Source: Acidimicrobiales bacterium (GTDB taxonomy: Bacteria > Actinomycetota > Acidimicrobiia > Acidimicrobiales > DATDAH01). Taken from it: 64,000 nt of DNA. The notes beneath the pieces were generated by a model, which did no database searches, was not told the origin of the DNA, and saw only the letters and a list, made by a program, of their open reading frames with translations. Positions within the stretch are counted from its first letter, which is position 1, and every line of letters begins with the position of its first letter. This document shows, piece after piece, positions 34,119-42,490 of this stretch. The translations under genes and the position numbers were made by a program. The DNA is taken from positions 310,001 to 374,000 of the forward strand of contig JAEUJM010000013.1 of assembly GCA_016794585.1 (NCBI GenBank), written 5' to 3'.

Positions 34119-37105
34119 GACCGCTCCTCGGGGTGATCAGTGGACGATGGCTGACGGCCCTGCTGGAGCCCGCTGCGGTAGCGGGACAACATCGCTTGGA
34201 CCTCTTCGGGTGAACGCTGGGACGCCGAGACCGCCCGCCGGCCGTCGGGGGCCTGGCGCGGCGCGCCTCCACCGGGCTGCTTCGCCGAGCGCTGGACGAG
34301 CCCGGCAGAGGTCAGGCGCTGGCCGGACGCCGGCGGGGTCGGCACCCGCCGCGGTGTGGTGGTCGGTCCCGGGGCCGGGGTGTCGACCGGGCGGGGGGTG
34401 AGCGGCGCCGGGGCCTCGACCGGGGGGACGGCGGCCGGCGGGGGCGGCGGCGGCGGGGGCGGCGAAGGTGGCGGGGGCGGCGAAGGTGGCGGGGGCGGCG
34501 CCTGGGCCACGGGGGCCTCGGGCCACCCGGTCGGCGTCGAGGGTCCCGAGCCCACGAGCGACGCGAGCCCCTCCTCGAACGCCTCACCCTCGGGCAGGGC
34601 CTCGTGGAGGCTGCTCGGGGACGCCGACGGCGACGGCGACGCCGACGGCGGCGTGAACAGCGGCACGTCCGGGGGCTCCAGCGGCTCGAGGGGGCCGGGG
34701 CCAGAGAGCGGCCCGAAGTGGTCGCCGCCCGTCGGGACATCGTCCTGGGTCAGCTCGGGGAAGCCCACCGGCTGGTCGTCCGACGGCGCCCAGAAGTCCT
34801 GGTCGACGCCGGGGACATCACCGGACGGCGGGGGCGGCGGAGGCGCGGGCGCCGCCGCCGTCGGCTCCACCGGCGGCGGGGCGAAGGTGGACGCGGGCGG
34901 CTCCGCGAAGCCGGCGGCCGGGGCCGGCGGAGGTGGTGGCGCGAAGGTGGCCGACTCCCCGACCGGCGTGACCGGTCCCGCCGTGGGCGCCAGGTCCGGC
35001 AAGGGGGCACGCCCGTCGTGGCCGTCGGCCTCGGCGAAGAGCGCGCCGAGGGGCGAGGCGTCCGCGGTCGCCCGAGGGCCGCCGTGCATCGGTGCCGCGG
35101 GGACGGGGGCCGTGACCTCGTCCGGGGCGGCCGCGGCGGGCGGGGCCGGGGGCGGCGGGGGCGGCGCCACGTTGACGGGCGAGTCGACCGCAGGCATGCC
35201 CTCGTCGGCCACGAGCGCGGGAGGGAGCACCACCATGGCGCTGATTCCGCCGGCCGGTGACGACACCAGACGGACGCCGATGCCGAAGCGGGCGGCCAAC
35301 CGCCCGATGACGATGAACCCGAGGGAGCGGGACAGCGCCAGGCCCACGAGCGGTGGGTGGGCCAGCATCGAGTTGGCCTCGGCCAGCTGCTCGGCGCTCA
35401 TGCCGATCCCCTGGTCGGAGACGGTGATCAGGTACCCACGGTCGGTCGTGCGCTGACCGACCACCTCGACGTGGGTCTCCGGCGGCGAGAACTGGGTGGC
35501 GTTCTCCATCAGCTCGGAGAGGAGGTGCGCCAGGTCGACGGCGACGTTGCCTCCGACGGTCACCTCGTCGAGGGCGAGCAGGTTCACCCGGGTGAAGTCC
35601 TCGACCTCGCCGATGGCCACACGCACGACGTCGGCGAGCGCCACCGGGCGCGCCCGCCGTCGGGGCGGCTCGGCGCCGGCGAGCACGAGCAGGCTCTCGG
35701 CGTTGCGGCGCATGCGGGTGGCCAGGTGGTCGAGCTTGAAGAGGTGCTCGAGCTGCTCGGGGTCCTCCTCGTTGGCCTCGAGCTCGTCGATGAACTCGAT
35801 CTGGCGGTCGAGCAGCGACTGGTTGCGACGGGCGAGGTTCACGAAGATGTCGCCGATCCCCTTGCGCAGGAGGGCGGCCTGCTCCTCGGCCACCTCCACG
35901 GTCACGTTCTGGATGGCGTTGAAGGCCTCGGCGAGCTGGCCGATCTCGTCCCGGGACCGGACCTCGATGGGCTCGACCGTGATGGGTGCCTGCTCGGCCA
36001 TGCCTTCGGGGGAACGCAGGTCCTCGACCAGGCGGGGGATGCGCTCGGACGACAGCACGTTGGCCGCCTTCGTCAGCTTCCGCAGGGGCCGGGTGGTGGC
36101 CCGGGCCACGATCGAGGCGAGCAGCAGGGCGACCAGGGTGGCGGCGGCGGCGCCGGCGAGGTACAGCCGGACGGCCTTCTCGGCGGCGAAGGCCTGGGCG
36201 GAGGCCTCGTCGGTGACATTGCCGAGGATCGCGTCCTCGACGCTCTGGTAGGCGTCGAGGCGGGCGGTCCCTGCCGCGATCCAGTCCTCCACGAGCACGT
36301 CCGGGTCACCACTGCCGCCGAGGCTGCCGGCGGCGATGATCTCGGCCTGGAGGTCCTGCGAGGCCTGCACCTCCGGCGACGCCAGCTCGTTCGCGAGCCG
36401 GGTCCGGAAGCCGCCGTTCTGGGTCTCGTTGAACCGATCGAGGTGGGCCTGCTCCTCGTTGGCGGCGGTGACGGCGGCGTCGAGGTCCCCCTCGCTGAAG
36501 GCGCCGGCGGCCAGGACCCCGGTGAGGTCGGCCACGACGACGGCACTGGCTTCCTTGGCCTTGGCCAGTGCGGCGTAGTCGTTGAAGGACTGCGCGAGCT
36601 CCGGCACCGCGATGCTGGCGCCGATCTCGCCGTTCAGCGCGAGCAGGCTGTCGGTCGTCCGGCCGTAGCCCTCCATGGCCGCCTGGGTGCTCAACGCCGC
36701 CGCGTCGACCTCGGCGCGGAGGTCGTCGAGGCCGTTGAGGCGGTTCTGCACCGACGCGACCACCTCGCCCATCCCGGAGGAGGCCGAGGCGAAGTCGATG
36801 CCCCGCAACTGGGGCTCGAGGCCGCTGACGGCCTCGTCGGTGGCTTCGCGCTGACGGGCGAGGTCCTCACCGCCGAGCTGGCCACCGCTGCCGAGGAACT
36901 CCGCGGTCAACATGCGCTCGAGCTGGAGCTCGTGGACGGTGGCGGAGTCCGCCGCCGCCACCTCCGTGAACTGCTCGACGTCCTGGGCCGAGTCGGCGTC
37001 GGCGAGTCGCTCCTGCACCCCGAGGCCCGCCAGCACCCCGAGGACCAGCAGCGGCGCCACGAGGACGGTCAAGATCTTGGTCCCGACCTTCATGTTTCTG
37101 AGCAT
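34115..37105 (-). CDS. Conservon sensor histidine-kinase-like protein (CvnA) with a long Pro-rich tail
   Basis: The product has about 996 residues. Helix 1 (about 9-30) is followed by an extracytoplasmic nitrate/nitrite-sensor (NIT)-like domain (VHELQLERMLTAEFLGSGG) to about residue 310, helix 2 (LYLAGAAAATLVALLLASIV), a HAMP domain (TTRPLRKLTKAANVLS) and a kinase core. LDHLATRMRRNAESLLVL takes the place of the H-box, which has a His but not the canonical phospho-acceptor sequence. The N-box is LLSELMENATQFSPP, followed by VSDQGIGMSAEQL and GGISAMVVLP. Residues about 630-996 are disordered and rich in Pro, Ala and Gly, including a PPPSPP repeat, ending LQQGRQPSSTDHPEERS. ATG 37105 is preceded by AGGGG. 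Confidence 0.88.
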   Translation of the reverse strand: MLRNMKVGTKILTVLVAPLLVLGVLAGLGVQERLADADSAQDVEQFTEVAAADSATVHELQLERMLTAEFLGSGGQLGGEDLARQREATDEAVSGLEPQLRGIDFASASSGMGEVVASVQNRLNGLDDLRAEVDAAALSTQAAMEGYGRTTDSLLALNGEIGASIAVPELAQSFNDYAALAKAKEASAVVVADLTGVLAAGAFSEGDLDAAVTAANEEQAHLDRFNETQNGGFRTRLANELASPEVQASQDLQAEIIAAGSLGGSGDPDVLVEDWIAAGTARLDAYQSVEDAILGNVTDEASAQAFAAEKAVRLYLAGAAAATLVALLLASIVARATTRPLRKLTKAANVLSSERIPRLVEDLRSPEGMAEQAPITVEPIEVRSRDEIGQLAEAFNAIQNVTVEVAEEQAALLRKGIGDIFVNLARRNQSLLDRQIEFIDELEANEEDPEQLEHLFKLDHLATRMRRNAESLLVLAGAEPPRRRARPVALADVVRVAIGEVEDFTRVNLLALDEVTVGGNVAVDLAHLLSELMENATQFSPPETHVEVVGQRTTDRGYLITVSDQGIGMSAEQLAEANSMLAHPPLVGLALSRSLGFIVIGRLAARFGIGVRLVSSPAGGISAMVVLPPALVADEGMPAVDSPVNVAPPPPPPAPPAAAAPDEVTAPVPAAPMHGGPRATADASPLGALFAEADGHDGRAPLPDLAPTAGPVTPVGESATFAPPPPPAPAAGFAEPPASTFAPPPVEPTAAAPAPPPPPPSGDVPGVDQDFWAPSDDQPVGFPELTQDDVPTGGDHFGPLSGPGPLEPLEPPDVPLFTPPSASPSPSASPSSLHEALPEGEAFEEGLASLVGSGPSTPTGWPEAPVAQAPPPPPSPPPPPSPPPPPPPPPAAVPPVEAPAPLTPRPVDTPAPGPTTTPRRVPTPPASGQRLTSAGLVQRSAKQPGGGAPRQAPDGRRAVSASQRSPEEVQAMLSRYRSGLQQGRQPSSTDHPEERS
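34455..34500. repeat. 18-bp tandem repeat inside cvnA
   Basis: The unit gggggcggcgaaggtggc occurs twice in full and once in part. On the coding (minus) strand it encodes the hexapeptide PPPSPP in the proline-rich tail. The period is a multiple of three, so length changes would keep the frame. Confidence 0.85.
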
Positions 37106-37217
37106 CTGCGGGCCCCTGTGTCGTCGAACGGCTGGCAACCGTGATCCCGGAGGCCCGTGCGGTGCGGACGGCTCCTGGACTGGTGATCCATCGGATCGGG
37201 CCGCGCGGAGTTGAGCC

Positions 37218-38018
37218 ATGCACAGGCGCGAGCCCTCGGCCTCCGTGATGCCCATGGGGCCGCCCCGAGAGCGGTACGGTGCCCCCGTGCCCGTGGAGGA
37301 ACCCTCGCAGCCGAGCGGTCCCGTCGCCGGCTCGCTCGCCGAGCGCCCGCTCGCCGACGTGCTCCGTGGCCTCGCGCAGGCCCGAGAGACCGGCATCCTG
37401 CACCTCTCGGGCAGCTACGCGAGCATCGTGTGCCTCCGCGACGGCGGCATCTACCTCGCCCACGCCGAGACCGGGCCGTCCCTGCGCCAGGTCTTCGTCG
37501 CCACCGGCGTCGTGTCCGAGGCGCAGTGGGACCGCTCGATCGAGGCCAGCCGACAGGGCGGCCACCTGATCGACGCGCTGCTCCAGACGGGCGAGGCGAC
37601 GCCCGAGGGTCTGCGGCGGGCCCTGCACGACCACACCGTCAACACGTTGTTCGAGCTGCTCGTCCCCAACGCCAACCACTACCGGTTCGGTCCCGGCGAG
37701 GTGCACCAGATCGGCACACAGTTCGCCTTTCCCGTCGACGACGTCCTCGACGCCGCCGGCGCGCGGCTCGCCGAGTTCCGGGCCCTCGCCCGGGTGATCC
37801 CCTCCACCGAGGTGGTGACCCGGGTGGTCCCCCGCCTTCCCGAAGGCACCACCGAGCTCACCGTGAGCGCGATCGAGTGGCAGGTGCTCGCTGCCGTCGA
37901 CGGGCGCGCCACGGTCGCCGAGATCATCACCGCCGTCGGCCACAGCGCGTTCACCGTGTTCAGCGCCCTCCACCACCTGCTCCAGGTCGGCGCCCTCGAG
38001 CGGGTCGACGGCAGCTGA
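37218..38018 (+). CDS. DUF4388 (PATAN-like) protein divergent from the conservon
   Basis: This protein of up to 266 residues has an N-terminal DUF4388 domain: GSLAERPLADVLRGLAQARETGILHLSGSYASIVCLRDGGIYLAHAETG. A helical segment and a C-terminal winged-helix-like region follow (WQVLAAVDGRATVAEIITAVGHSAFTVFSALHHLLQVGALERV). DUF4388 proteins are recurrent neighbours of roadblock and MglA-type GTPases, so this one may be a partner of the divergent conservon, 112 bp away. The start is uncertain: ATG 37218, ATG 37248 and GTG 37287 are all possible, and the conserved domain begins only near residue 37. Confidence 0.75.
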   Translation: MHRREPSASVMPMGPPRERYGAPVPVEEPSQPSGPVAGSLAERPLADVLRGLAQARETGILHLSGSYASIVCLRDGGIYLAHAETGPSLRQVFVATGVVSEAQWDRSIEASRQGGHLIDALLQTGEATPEGLRRALHDHTVNTLFELLVPNANHYRFGPGEVHQIGTQFAFPVDDVLDAAGARLAEFRALARVIPSTEVVTRVVPRLPEGTTELTVSAIEWQVLAAVDGRATVAEIITAVGHSAFTVFSALHHLLQVGALERVDGS

Positions 38019-38023
38019 CGGGC

Positions 38024-39106
38024 GTGGCTCGGCCGACGCTGATCCTGCTGGCCGTCGTCGCGCTCGCCGCGTGCAGCACGACCGAGATCGCCCGACTGCC
38101 GACCGGTCCCGAAGAGGCTGGGGTCAGGCCGACCACCACCACCGCCGCGACCGCACGTTCGGTCAGCGAGGTCCCCGTGGTGAAGGGCCCGGTCACCTTC
38201 GCGTTCGGTGGCGACGTGCACTTCGAGGGCGAGCTCCGGTCCGCCCTCGAGGCCGACCCGGGCACCGTGCTCGCCGACATCGCCCCGTCCCTCGCCCAGG
38301 CCGACATCGCCATGGTCAACCTCGAGACCGCCATCACCGACGGCGGCACGCCCGAGCCGAAGACCTACACCTTCCGCGCCCCGGCGACCGCGTTCGACGC
38401 CCTCCGAGCTGCCGGAGTCGACGTGGTGACGATGGCCAACAACCATGGCATGGACTACGGCCCGGAGGGATTCGCCGACTCGCTCGCCGCCCGCGACGCC
38501 AGCGGCCTCCCGGTGGTGGGCATCGGCGTGGACGCCACCGAGGCCTATGCCTCCCACCAGCAGGTGGTCAACGGGCAGCGCATCGCCATCTTCGGCGCGA
38601 CCGACGTCCTCGACGGCAACCTCATCGGCCGCTGGACCGCCACGGACGGCCAGCCGGGCCTGGCGTCGGCGAAGGAGCGCGACCGCCTCGTCGGTGCCGT
38701 CGCGGCCGCCCGGCCACAGTCGGACACCGTGGTCGTCTTCCTGCACTGGGGCACCGAGGGCACCACCTGCCCCAACGCCACCCAGCCCGACCTCGCCCAG
38801 GCGCTGATCGATGCGGGCGCCGACATCGTCGTCGGCAGCCACGCCCACCGACTCCTCGGTGCCGGGCGACGGGGCGAGGCCCTCGTCGCCTACGGCTTGG
38901 GCAACTTCGCCTTCTACACCTCTGGTGGCCCGGGGGCCGAGACCGGGGTCCTGCACGTGACGGCCACGGGCCGCCGCATCGACGACTACACCTGGGAGCC
39001 CGCGACCATCGTCGGTGGCCGGCCCCGCCCCCTCACGGGCGCCGAGGCCGAGTCGGCCTCGACCTCGTGGGCCGCCCTCCGCGACTGCACCGACCTGGAG
39101 CCATGA
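38024..39106 (+). CDS. CapA-family metallophosphatase-like lipoprotein
   Basis: The product has 360 residues. The signal VARPTLILLAVVALAACS has lipobox LAAC. A Thr-rich linker follows, then the CapA/PGA_cap domain: VTFAFGGDVHFEGEL (metal Asp), AMVNLETAI, VVTMANNHGMDYG (NNH), VVFLHWGTEGT (HWG) and IVVGSHAHRLLG (HAH), all in the order of calcineurin-like two-metal sites. In Bacillus CapA supports poly-gamma-glutamate export; in most bacteria the substrate of the family is unknown. GTG 38024 follows the DUF4388 stop by 5 bp. The stop overlaps the aminopeptidase ATG. Confidence 0.88.
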   Translation: MARPTLILLAVVALAACSTTEIARLPTGPEEAGVRPTTTTAATARSVSEVPVVKGPVTFAFGGDVHFEGELRSALEADPGTVLADIAPSLAQADIAMVNLETAITDGGTPEPKTYTFRAPATAFDALRAAGVDVVTMANNHGMDYGPEGFADSLAARDASGLPVVGIGVDATEAYASHQQVVNGQRIAIFGATDVLDGNLIGRWTATDGQPGLASAKERDRLVGAVAAARPQSDTVVVFLHWGTEGTTCPNATQPDLAQALIDAGADIVVGSHAHRLLGAGRRGEALVAYGLGNFAFYTSGGPGAETGVLHVTATGRRIDDYTWEPATIVGGRPRPLTGAEAESASTSWAALRDCTDLEP

Positions 39107-40401
39107 CCCCCCTCTCCGCCACCACTGCCGACCTGCTGTCGTTCATCGATGCGGCGCCTTCCCCGTTCCACGCGGTGGAGGTCGTGGCGGAGCGACTCCT
39201 CGCGGCCGGCTTCGTCGAGTTGCTGGACACCGCGGATTGGCCGGAGGACGACGGTCGGGACCGCTTCGTCCGTCGGGCCGGCGCCATCGTGGCGTGGACG
39301 GGCGGCGCCGATCGTCCGGACCTGCCGTTCCGGCTCATCGGGGCCCACACCGACAGCCCCAACCTGCGCATCAAGCCCCGACCCGACACGGGCCGGGTGG
39401 GCTATCGCCAGCTCGGCGTCGAGGTCTACGGCGGTGCGCTCCTCAACTCGTGGCTCGATCGCGACCTCGGGGTGTCCGGTCGCGTCGCCGTACGCGCCGA
39501 CGACGGCGGCGTCACCACCCGTCTGCTGCGCATCGACCGACCGCTCCTGCGGGTGCCCCAGCTCGCCATCCACCTCGACCGTGAGATCGACCAGCGGGGC
39601 CTCCAGCTCAACCGCCAGGCCCACCTCACCCCCGTGTGGGGGCTCGGCACCCCGGTGGAGGGCGGATTCCGCACCCTCGTGGCGGAGTCGATCGGGGCCG
39701 ACCCGGGCGAGGTGATCGCCTGGGACGCGATGGCGCACGACCTCACGCCGTCGACCCTCCTCGGCGTGGATGACGAGCTCGTCAGCGCCCCGCGCCTCGA
39801 CAACCTCTGCTCCTGCTGGGCCGCCACCCATGCCCTGCTCGACGCGGCGGTCGCCGCCGACGACCTGGCCGGCGCACGGACCGCGGTGCTGTGCCTCTTC
39901 GACCACGAGGAGGTGGGAAGCACGACAGAGCGTGGCGCCGGCGGCGCGCTGCTCCCGGCCATCCTCGAGCGCATCGTGGCCTCGCGGGGCGGCGGCACGG
40001 TGGAGCTGCGACGGGCCCTCGCCGCGTCGCGGTGCGCCTCCGCGGACATGGCCCACGCCGTGCACCCCAACTACGTGGAGCGCTACGAGCCCGACCACCA
40101 CGTCGCTCTCAACGGGGGTCCGGTGATCAAGACCAACGTGAACCAGCGCTATGCGACCGACGCGGTCGGCGCCGCCGAGTTCCGCCTCGCCTGCGAACGG
40201 GCCGGGGTGCCGGTGCAGGAGTACGTGAACCGGTCCGACCTTCCCTGCGGGTCGACCATCGGCCCCCTCACCGCGGCGGCGCTCGGCGTGGCCACGGTCG
40301 ACGTGGGCGTGGCGCAGCTGGCGATGCACTCGGCCCGCGAGCTCAGCGGGGCCGAGGACCCCCCTCGCTTCGCCGCGGCGCTCGCCGCCTTCCTGTCCTG
40401 A
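39103..40401 (+). CDS. M18-family aminopeptidase
   Basis: This 432-residue cytosolic zinc aminopeptidase matches the PepC/DNPEP family. IGAHTDSPNLRIKP (residues about 83-96, first His ligand), SAPRLDNLCSCWA (bridging Asp, near 224), CLFDHEEVGSTTERGAGG (Glu-Glu, general base and ligand, near 265), ASADMAHAVHPNY (Asp ligand) and the final AQLAMHSARE (His ligand) are all present. It removes N-terminal, typically acidic or hydrophobic, residues from peptides. ATG 39103 overlaps the preceding TGA (ATGA). A 14-bp duplication repeats the last codons and the stop. Confidence 0.93.
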   Translation: MTPLSATTADLLSFIDAAPSPFHAVEVVAERLLAAGFVELLDTADWPEDDGRDRFVRRAGAIVAWTGGADRPDLPFRLIGAHTDSPNLRIKPRPDTGRVGYRQLGVEVYGGALLNSWLDRDLGVSGRVAVRADDGGVTTRLLRIDRPLLRVPQLAIHLDREIDQRGLQLNRQAHLTPVWGLGTPVEGGFRTLVAESIGADPGEVIAWDAMAHDLTPSTLLGVDDELVSAPRLDNLCSCWAATHALLDAAVAADDLAGARTAVLCLFDHEEVGSTTERGAGGALLPAILERIVASRGGGTVELRRALAASRCASADMAHAVHPNYVERYEPDHHVALNGGPVIKTNVNQRYATDAVGAAEFRLACERAGVPVQEYVNRSDLPCGSTIGPLTAAALGVATVDVGVAQLAMHSARELSGAEDPPRFAAALAAFLS

Positions 40402-40415
40402 CCTTCCTGTCCTGA
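40388..40415. repeat. 14-bp direct duplication over a stop codon
   Basis: The sequence ccttcctgtcctga occurs twice in tandem. The first copy contains the stop of the M18 aminopeptidase gene and the second repeats that stop, in another frame, just outside the gene. It lies in the convergent gap before 40440. Confidence 0.9.
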
Positions 40416-40439
40416 CCGGCCTTCCCGCCCTGCGTGCCC

Positions 40440-40940
40440 TCAGGGCCCCGTCGGGAGTGCCGCCTCGATCGCGTCGCTGAGCCCGTCGGACGCATCGGCG
40501 AGAGCGAGCAGCGAGGCCAACGCCGCCTCGCTGGCGAGGGCGCCGTCGACCTCGCCCCGGACGATCCGGCGGAGCTTCTGGCACTCGAACACCCCGGTCA
40601 TGAACCCGTGACGGCTCACGCCATCCGGGTACAACGCCACCACCATGTCGACCTCGTCGGGCCCTGCCGGACGCGCATCCACCATCGCGGAGCGCTGCAT
40701 CACCGCGGCGTCCAGGAGGCGGGCCAACCGCGTCGGGTCCATGGCGCCGGCCACGTCGAAGCGGTAGCGGAGGCGCAGCGGATCCTCGGGGCCCATCGGG
40801 CCGTCGACGGTGATGGTGAGCAGGCCACCGTCGTCCTCGAGGCTGACGAGCAGCCGGAACGGTGGCCCGGCCTGCACCACCCGGCTGCCGAAGCCCGCGA
40901 GGGCACACCATCGCTGCAGGTCGTCGATCGTCGCACTCAT
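40440..40940 (-). CDS. Uncharacterised small protein, possibly YbjN/chaperone-like fold
   Basis: The product has 166 residues. It starts MSATIDDLQRWCALAGFGSR, and alternating strands (FRLLVSLEDDGGLLTITVDG, LRLRYRFDV) precede a long helix and ALYPDGVSRHGFMTGVFECQ. The alpha-beta plan with an N-terminal helix, two beta hairpins and a C-terminal helix recalls YbjN and type III secretion chaperones, but I cannot confirm it. ATG 40940 is fixed by GGAGGA 9 bases upstream. It follows the membrane-protein gene by 22 bp and is probably cotranscribed with it. Confidence 0.65.
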   Translation of the reverse strand: MSATIDDLQRWCALAGFGSRVVQAGPPFRLLVSLEDDGGLLTITVDGPMGPEDPLRLRYRFDVAGAMDPTRLARLLDAAVMQRSAMVDARPAGPDEVDMVVALYPDGVSRHGFMTGVFECQKLRRIVRGEVDGALASEAALASLLALADASDGLSDAIEAALPTGP

Positions 40941-40962
40941 GTCAGGTCCATCCTCCTGCGGG

Positions 40963-42480
40963 TCACGGACCCGGCGGTTGCGGATCGGGAGTCGGGGTGG
41001 CGGAGAGGTCGGGGGCGGGCGGACCGAGCGCGCCGAGGGTCGCGCGCGCCCACTCGGCGTCATGGCGGGCCATCTCCAGGGCCCGGCCGAGGTCGGCGAC
41101 CTGTCGGGAGAGCCGGATCTGGACGCTCACCAGCCGGGGAGCGATGCGCTCGAGCACGGTCAACGCCTCGACCACCGCGAGGCGGCGGTCCTGCCAGAGC
41201 CAGAAGCGCGAGTCGTCGAGGCCGGACTCGGCGGCGGCGATCACGTCCAGGTGCAGCGCATCGAGCGCAAGGGCACGATCGCCCACGGTGTCGTCGTCCA
41301 CCAGGGACGCGGCGCGGCGGGCGCTGGTGCTGACCAGGTTGGTGGCCGCCCCGGCGAGGGCCATGAGGCCGGCGAAGGACGCGAGGTACTCCGGGTGCTC
41401 GCGCTCGGCCACCACCGAAGCCACGAGGCGCCGGACGGCGTCCGCGTGGGCGCGGTGCGTCGCGAGATCGGCACGCGCGACTCCGAGTCTGGCCTCGAGC
41501 GCGAGCCGGCGACCCTCGGCGAGGCGGAGCACCTCCGCGGCGTGTCGACGCTCGTCGGCCCCGGCCGGAGTCCCTGGCGCGCCTGGCCCTGGATCCGGGG
41601 GTGGTCCAGACGGCACCGGCGGGGTGGACACCGCCGCGGCGGCGCCCGCCGGCATCGCGGCGTCCTCCACCACGGCCGGCCCGCCGGCTCGCTGCGCGCG
41701 GAGCGCGGCGGCGAGCTGGCTCACCCCGGGGTCGGACGCAGCGGCGGCCGCGGCCCGCTGCCGGCGCTGCTTACCCCGTCGCAGCAGCAGGCCGACGACG
41801 AGCACCACGAGCGCGGTGCCCCCGAGCAGGACGACGGCCAGCGCGATCGGGACGCCCGAGGACGAGGATGCCTCGGGCACCGCGATGCTGGCGTCGACGC
41901 CGGCGGACGCTCCCCCGGCACAGGGCGCGGCGTCCTCGGGCACCCGCGTCAGGAGCTCGGCCGCCCCGTCCTCGACCGCAGGCAGCACCTCCTCGGATGC
42001 CGCGCCGTAGGTGACGCGCGCGCTGAGGCTCGGGTGGTCGAGGGCACCTTGGATGCGCCCGTCCCCGGCGGGCTCCGAGGTGAGCTCGAGCGTCTCGCAG
42101 TTGAGGTCCTCGGCGTCGTAGCGGCTCCAGGAGAGGGTGAGGTCGGCCACCGCACGGCCGTCGGCCCGCTCGTAGGGGCACAGCAGCGTGTAGCGGACCA
42201 GGACGCCCTCGTCGTTGGCCAGCGCACGCGGGGTCCCCGCGAACTCCTGGTCCAGCGACAGCGGGACACCGTCGAGGTCGCCAGGACAAGAGACGTCTCC
42301 CTCGGCGCTCGCGGCGGAGACGGCCGGCGCCGAGGACCGGTCCATGGCCGTTGACGCCTCGCCCCACGCCGGGCCGGCCGCCAGCACGACGGGCACGACG
42401 AGGCAGACCGCGGCGGCGACCCACTCGCGGGCCCGCGATCGTCGCGGGAGGGTCTCCTGGACGTGGGAGGCTTTTCCCAT
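40963..42480 (-). CDS. Secreted/membrane protein with cytosolic coiled-coil half, unknown
   Basis: This 505-residue protein has a signal peptide (RSRAREWVAAAVCLVVPVVL to AGPAWGEA), an extracytoplasmic domain of about 180 residues with four cysteines (VSCPGD, LLCPYE, LNCETL, APCAGG), likely disulfide-bonded, one helix (GVPIALAVVLLGGTALVVLVVGLLL) and a cytosolic Ala/Arg/Leu-rich part predicted to be helical (RHAAEVLRLAEGRRLALEAR onward). I recognise no family. GAGGGGG stands 3-6 bases ahead of ATG 42480. That ATG and the start of the divergent amine oxidase gene share the tetranucleotide CATG. Confidence 0.65.
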   Translation of the reverse strand: MGKASHVQETLPRRSRAREWVAAAVCLVVPVVLAAGPAWGEASTAMDRSSAPAVSAASAEGDVSCPGDLDGVPLSLDQEFAGTPRALANDEGVLVRYTLLCPYERADGRAVADLTLSWSRYDAEDLNCETLELTSEPAGDGRIQGALDHPSLSARVTYGAASEEVLPAVEDGAAELLTRVPEDAAPCAGGASAGVDASIAVPEASSSSGVPIALAVVLLGGTALVVLVVGLLLRRGKQRRQRAAAAAASDPGVSQLAAALRAQRAGGPAVVEDAAMPAGAAAAVSTPPVPSGPPPDPGPGAPGTPAGADERRHAAEVLRLAEGRRLALEARLGVARADLATHRAHADAVRRLVASVVAEREHPEYLASFAGLMALAGAATNLVSTSARRAASLVDDDTVGDRALALDALHLDVIAAAESGLDDSRFWLWQDRRLAVVEALTVLERIAPRLVSVQIRLSRQVADLGRALEMARHDAEWARATLGALGPPAPDLSATPTPDPQPPGP

Positions 42481-42490
42481 GCACCCCCTC
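42465..42490. promoter_or_regulatory. Mutually overlapping start codons and ribosome-binding sites
   Basis: CATG at 42478-42481 provides the ATG of the minus gene (42480-42478) and the ATG of the plus gene (42479-42481). The plus-strand Shine-Dalgarno GGGAGG (42465-42470) lies inside the minus gene, and the minus-strand GAGGGGG (42490-42484) lies inside the plus gene. Each promoter must therefore lie in the coding sequence of the other gene. Confidence 0.75.
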
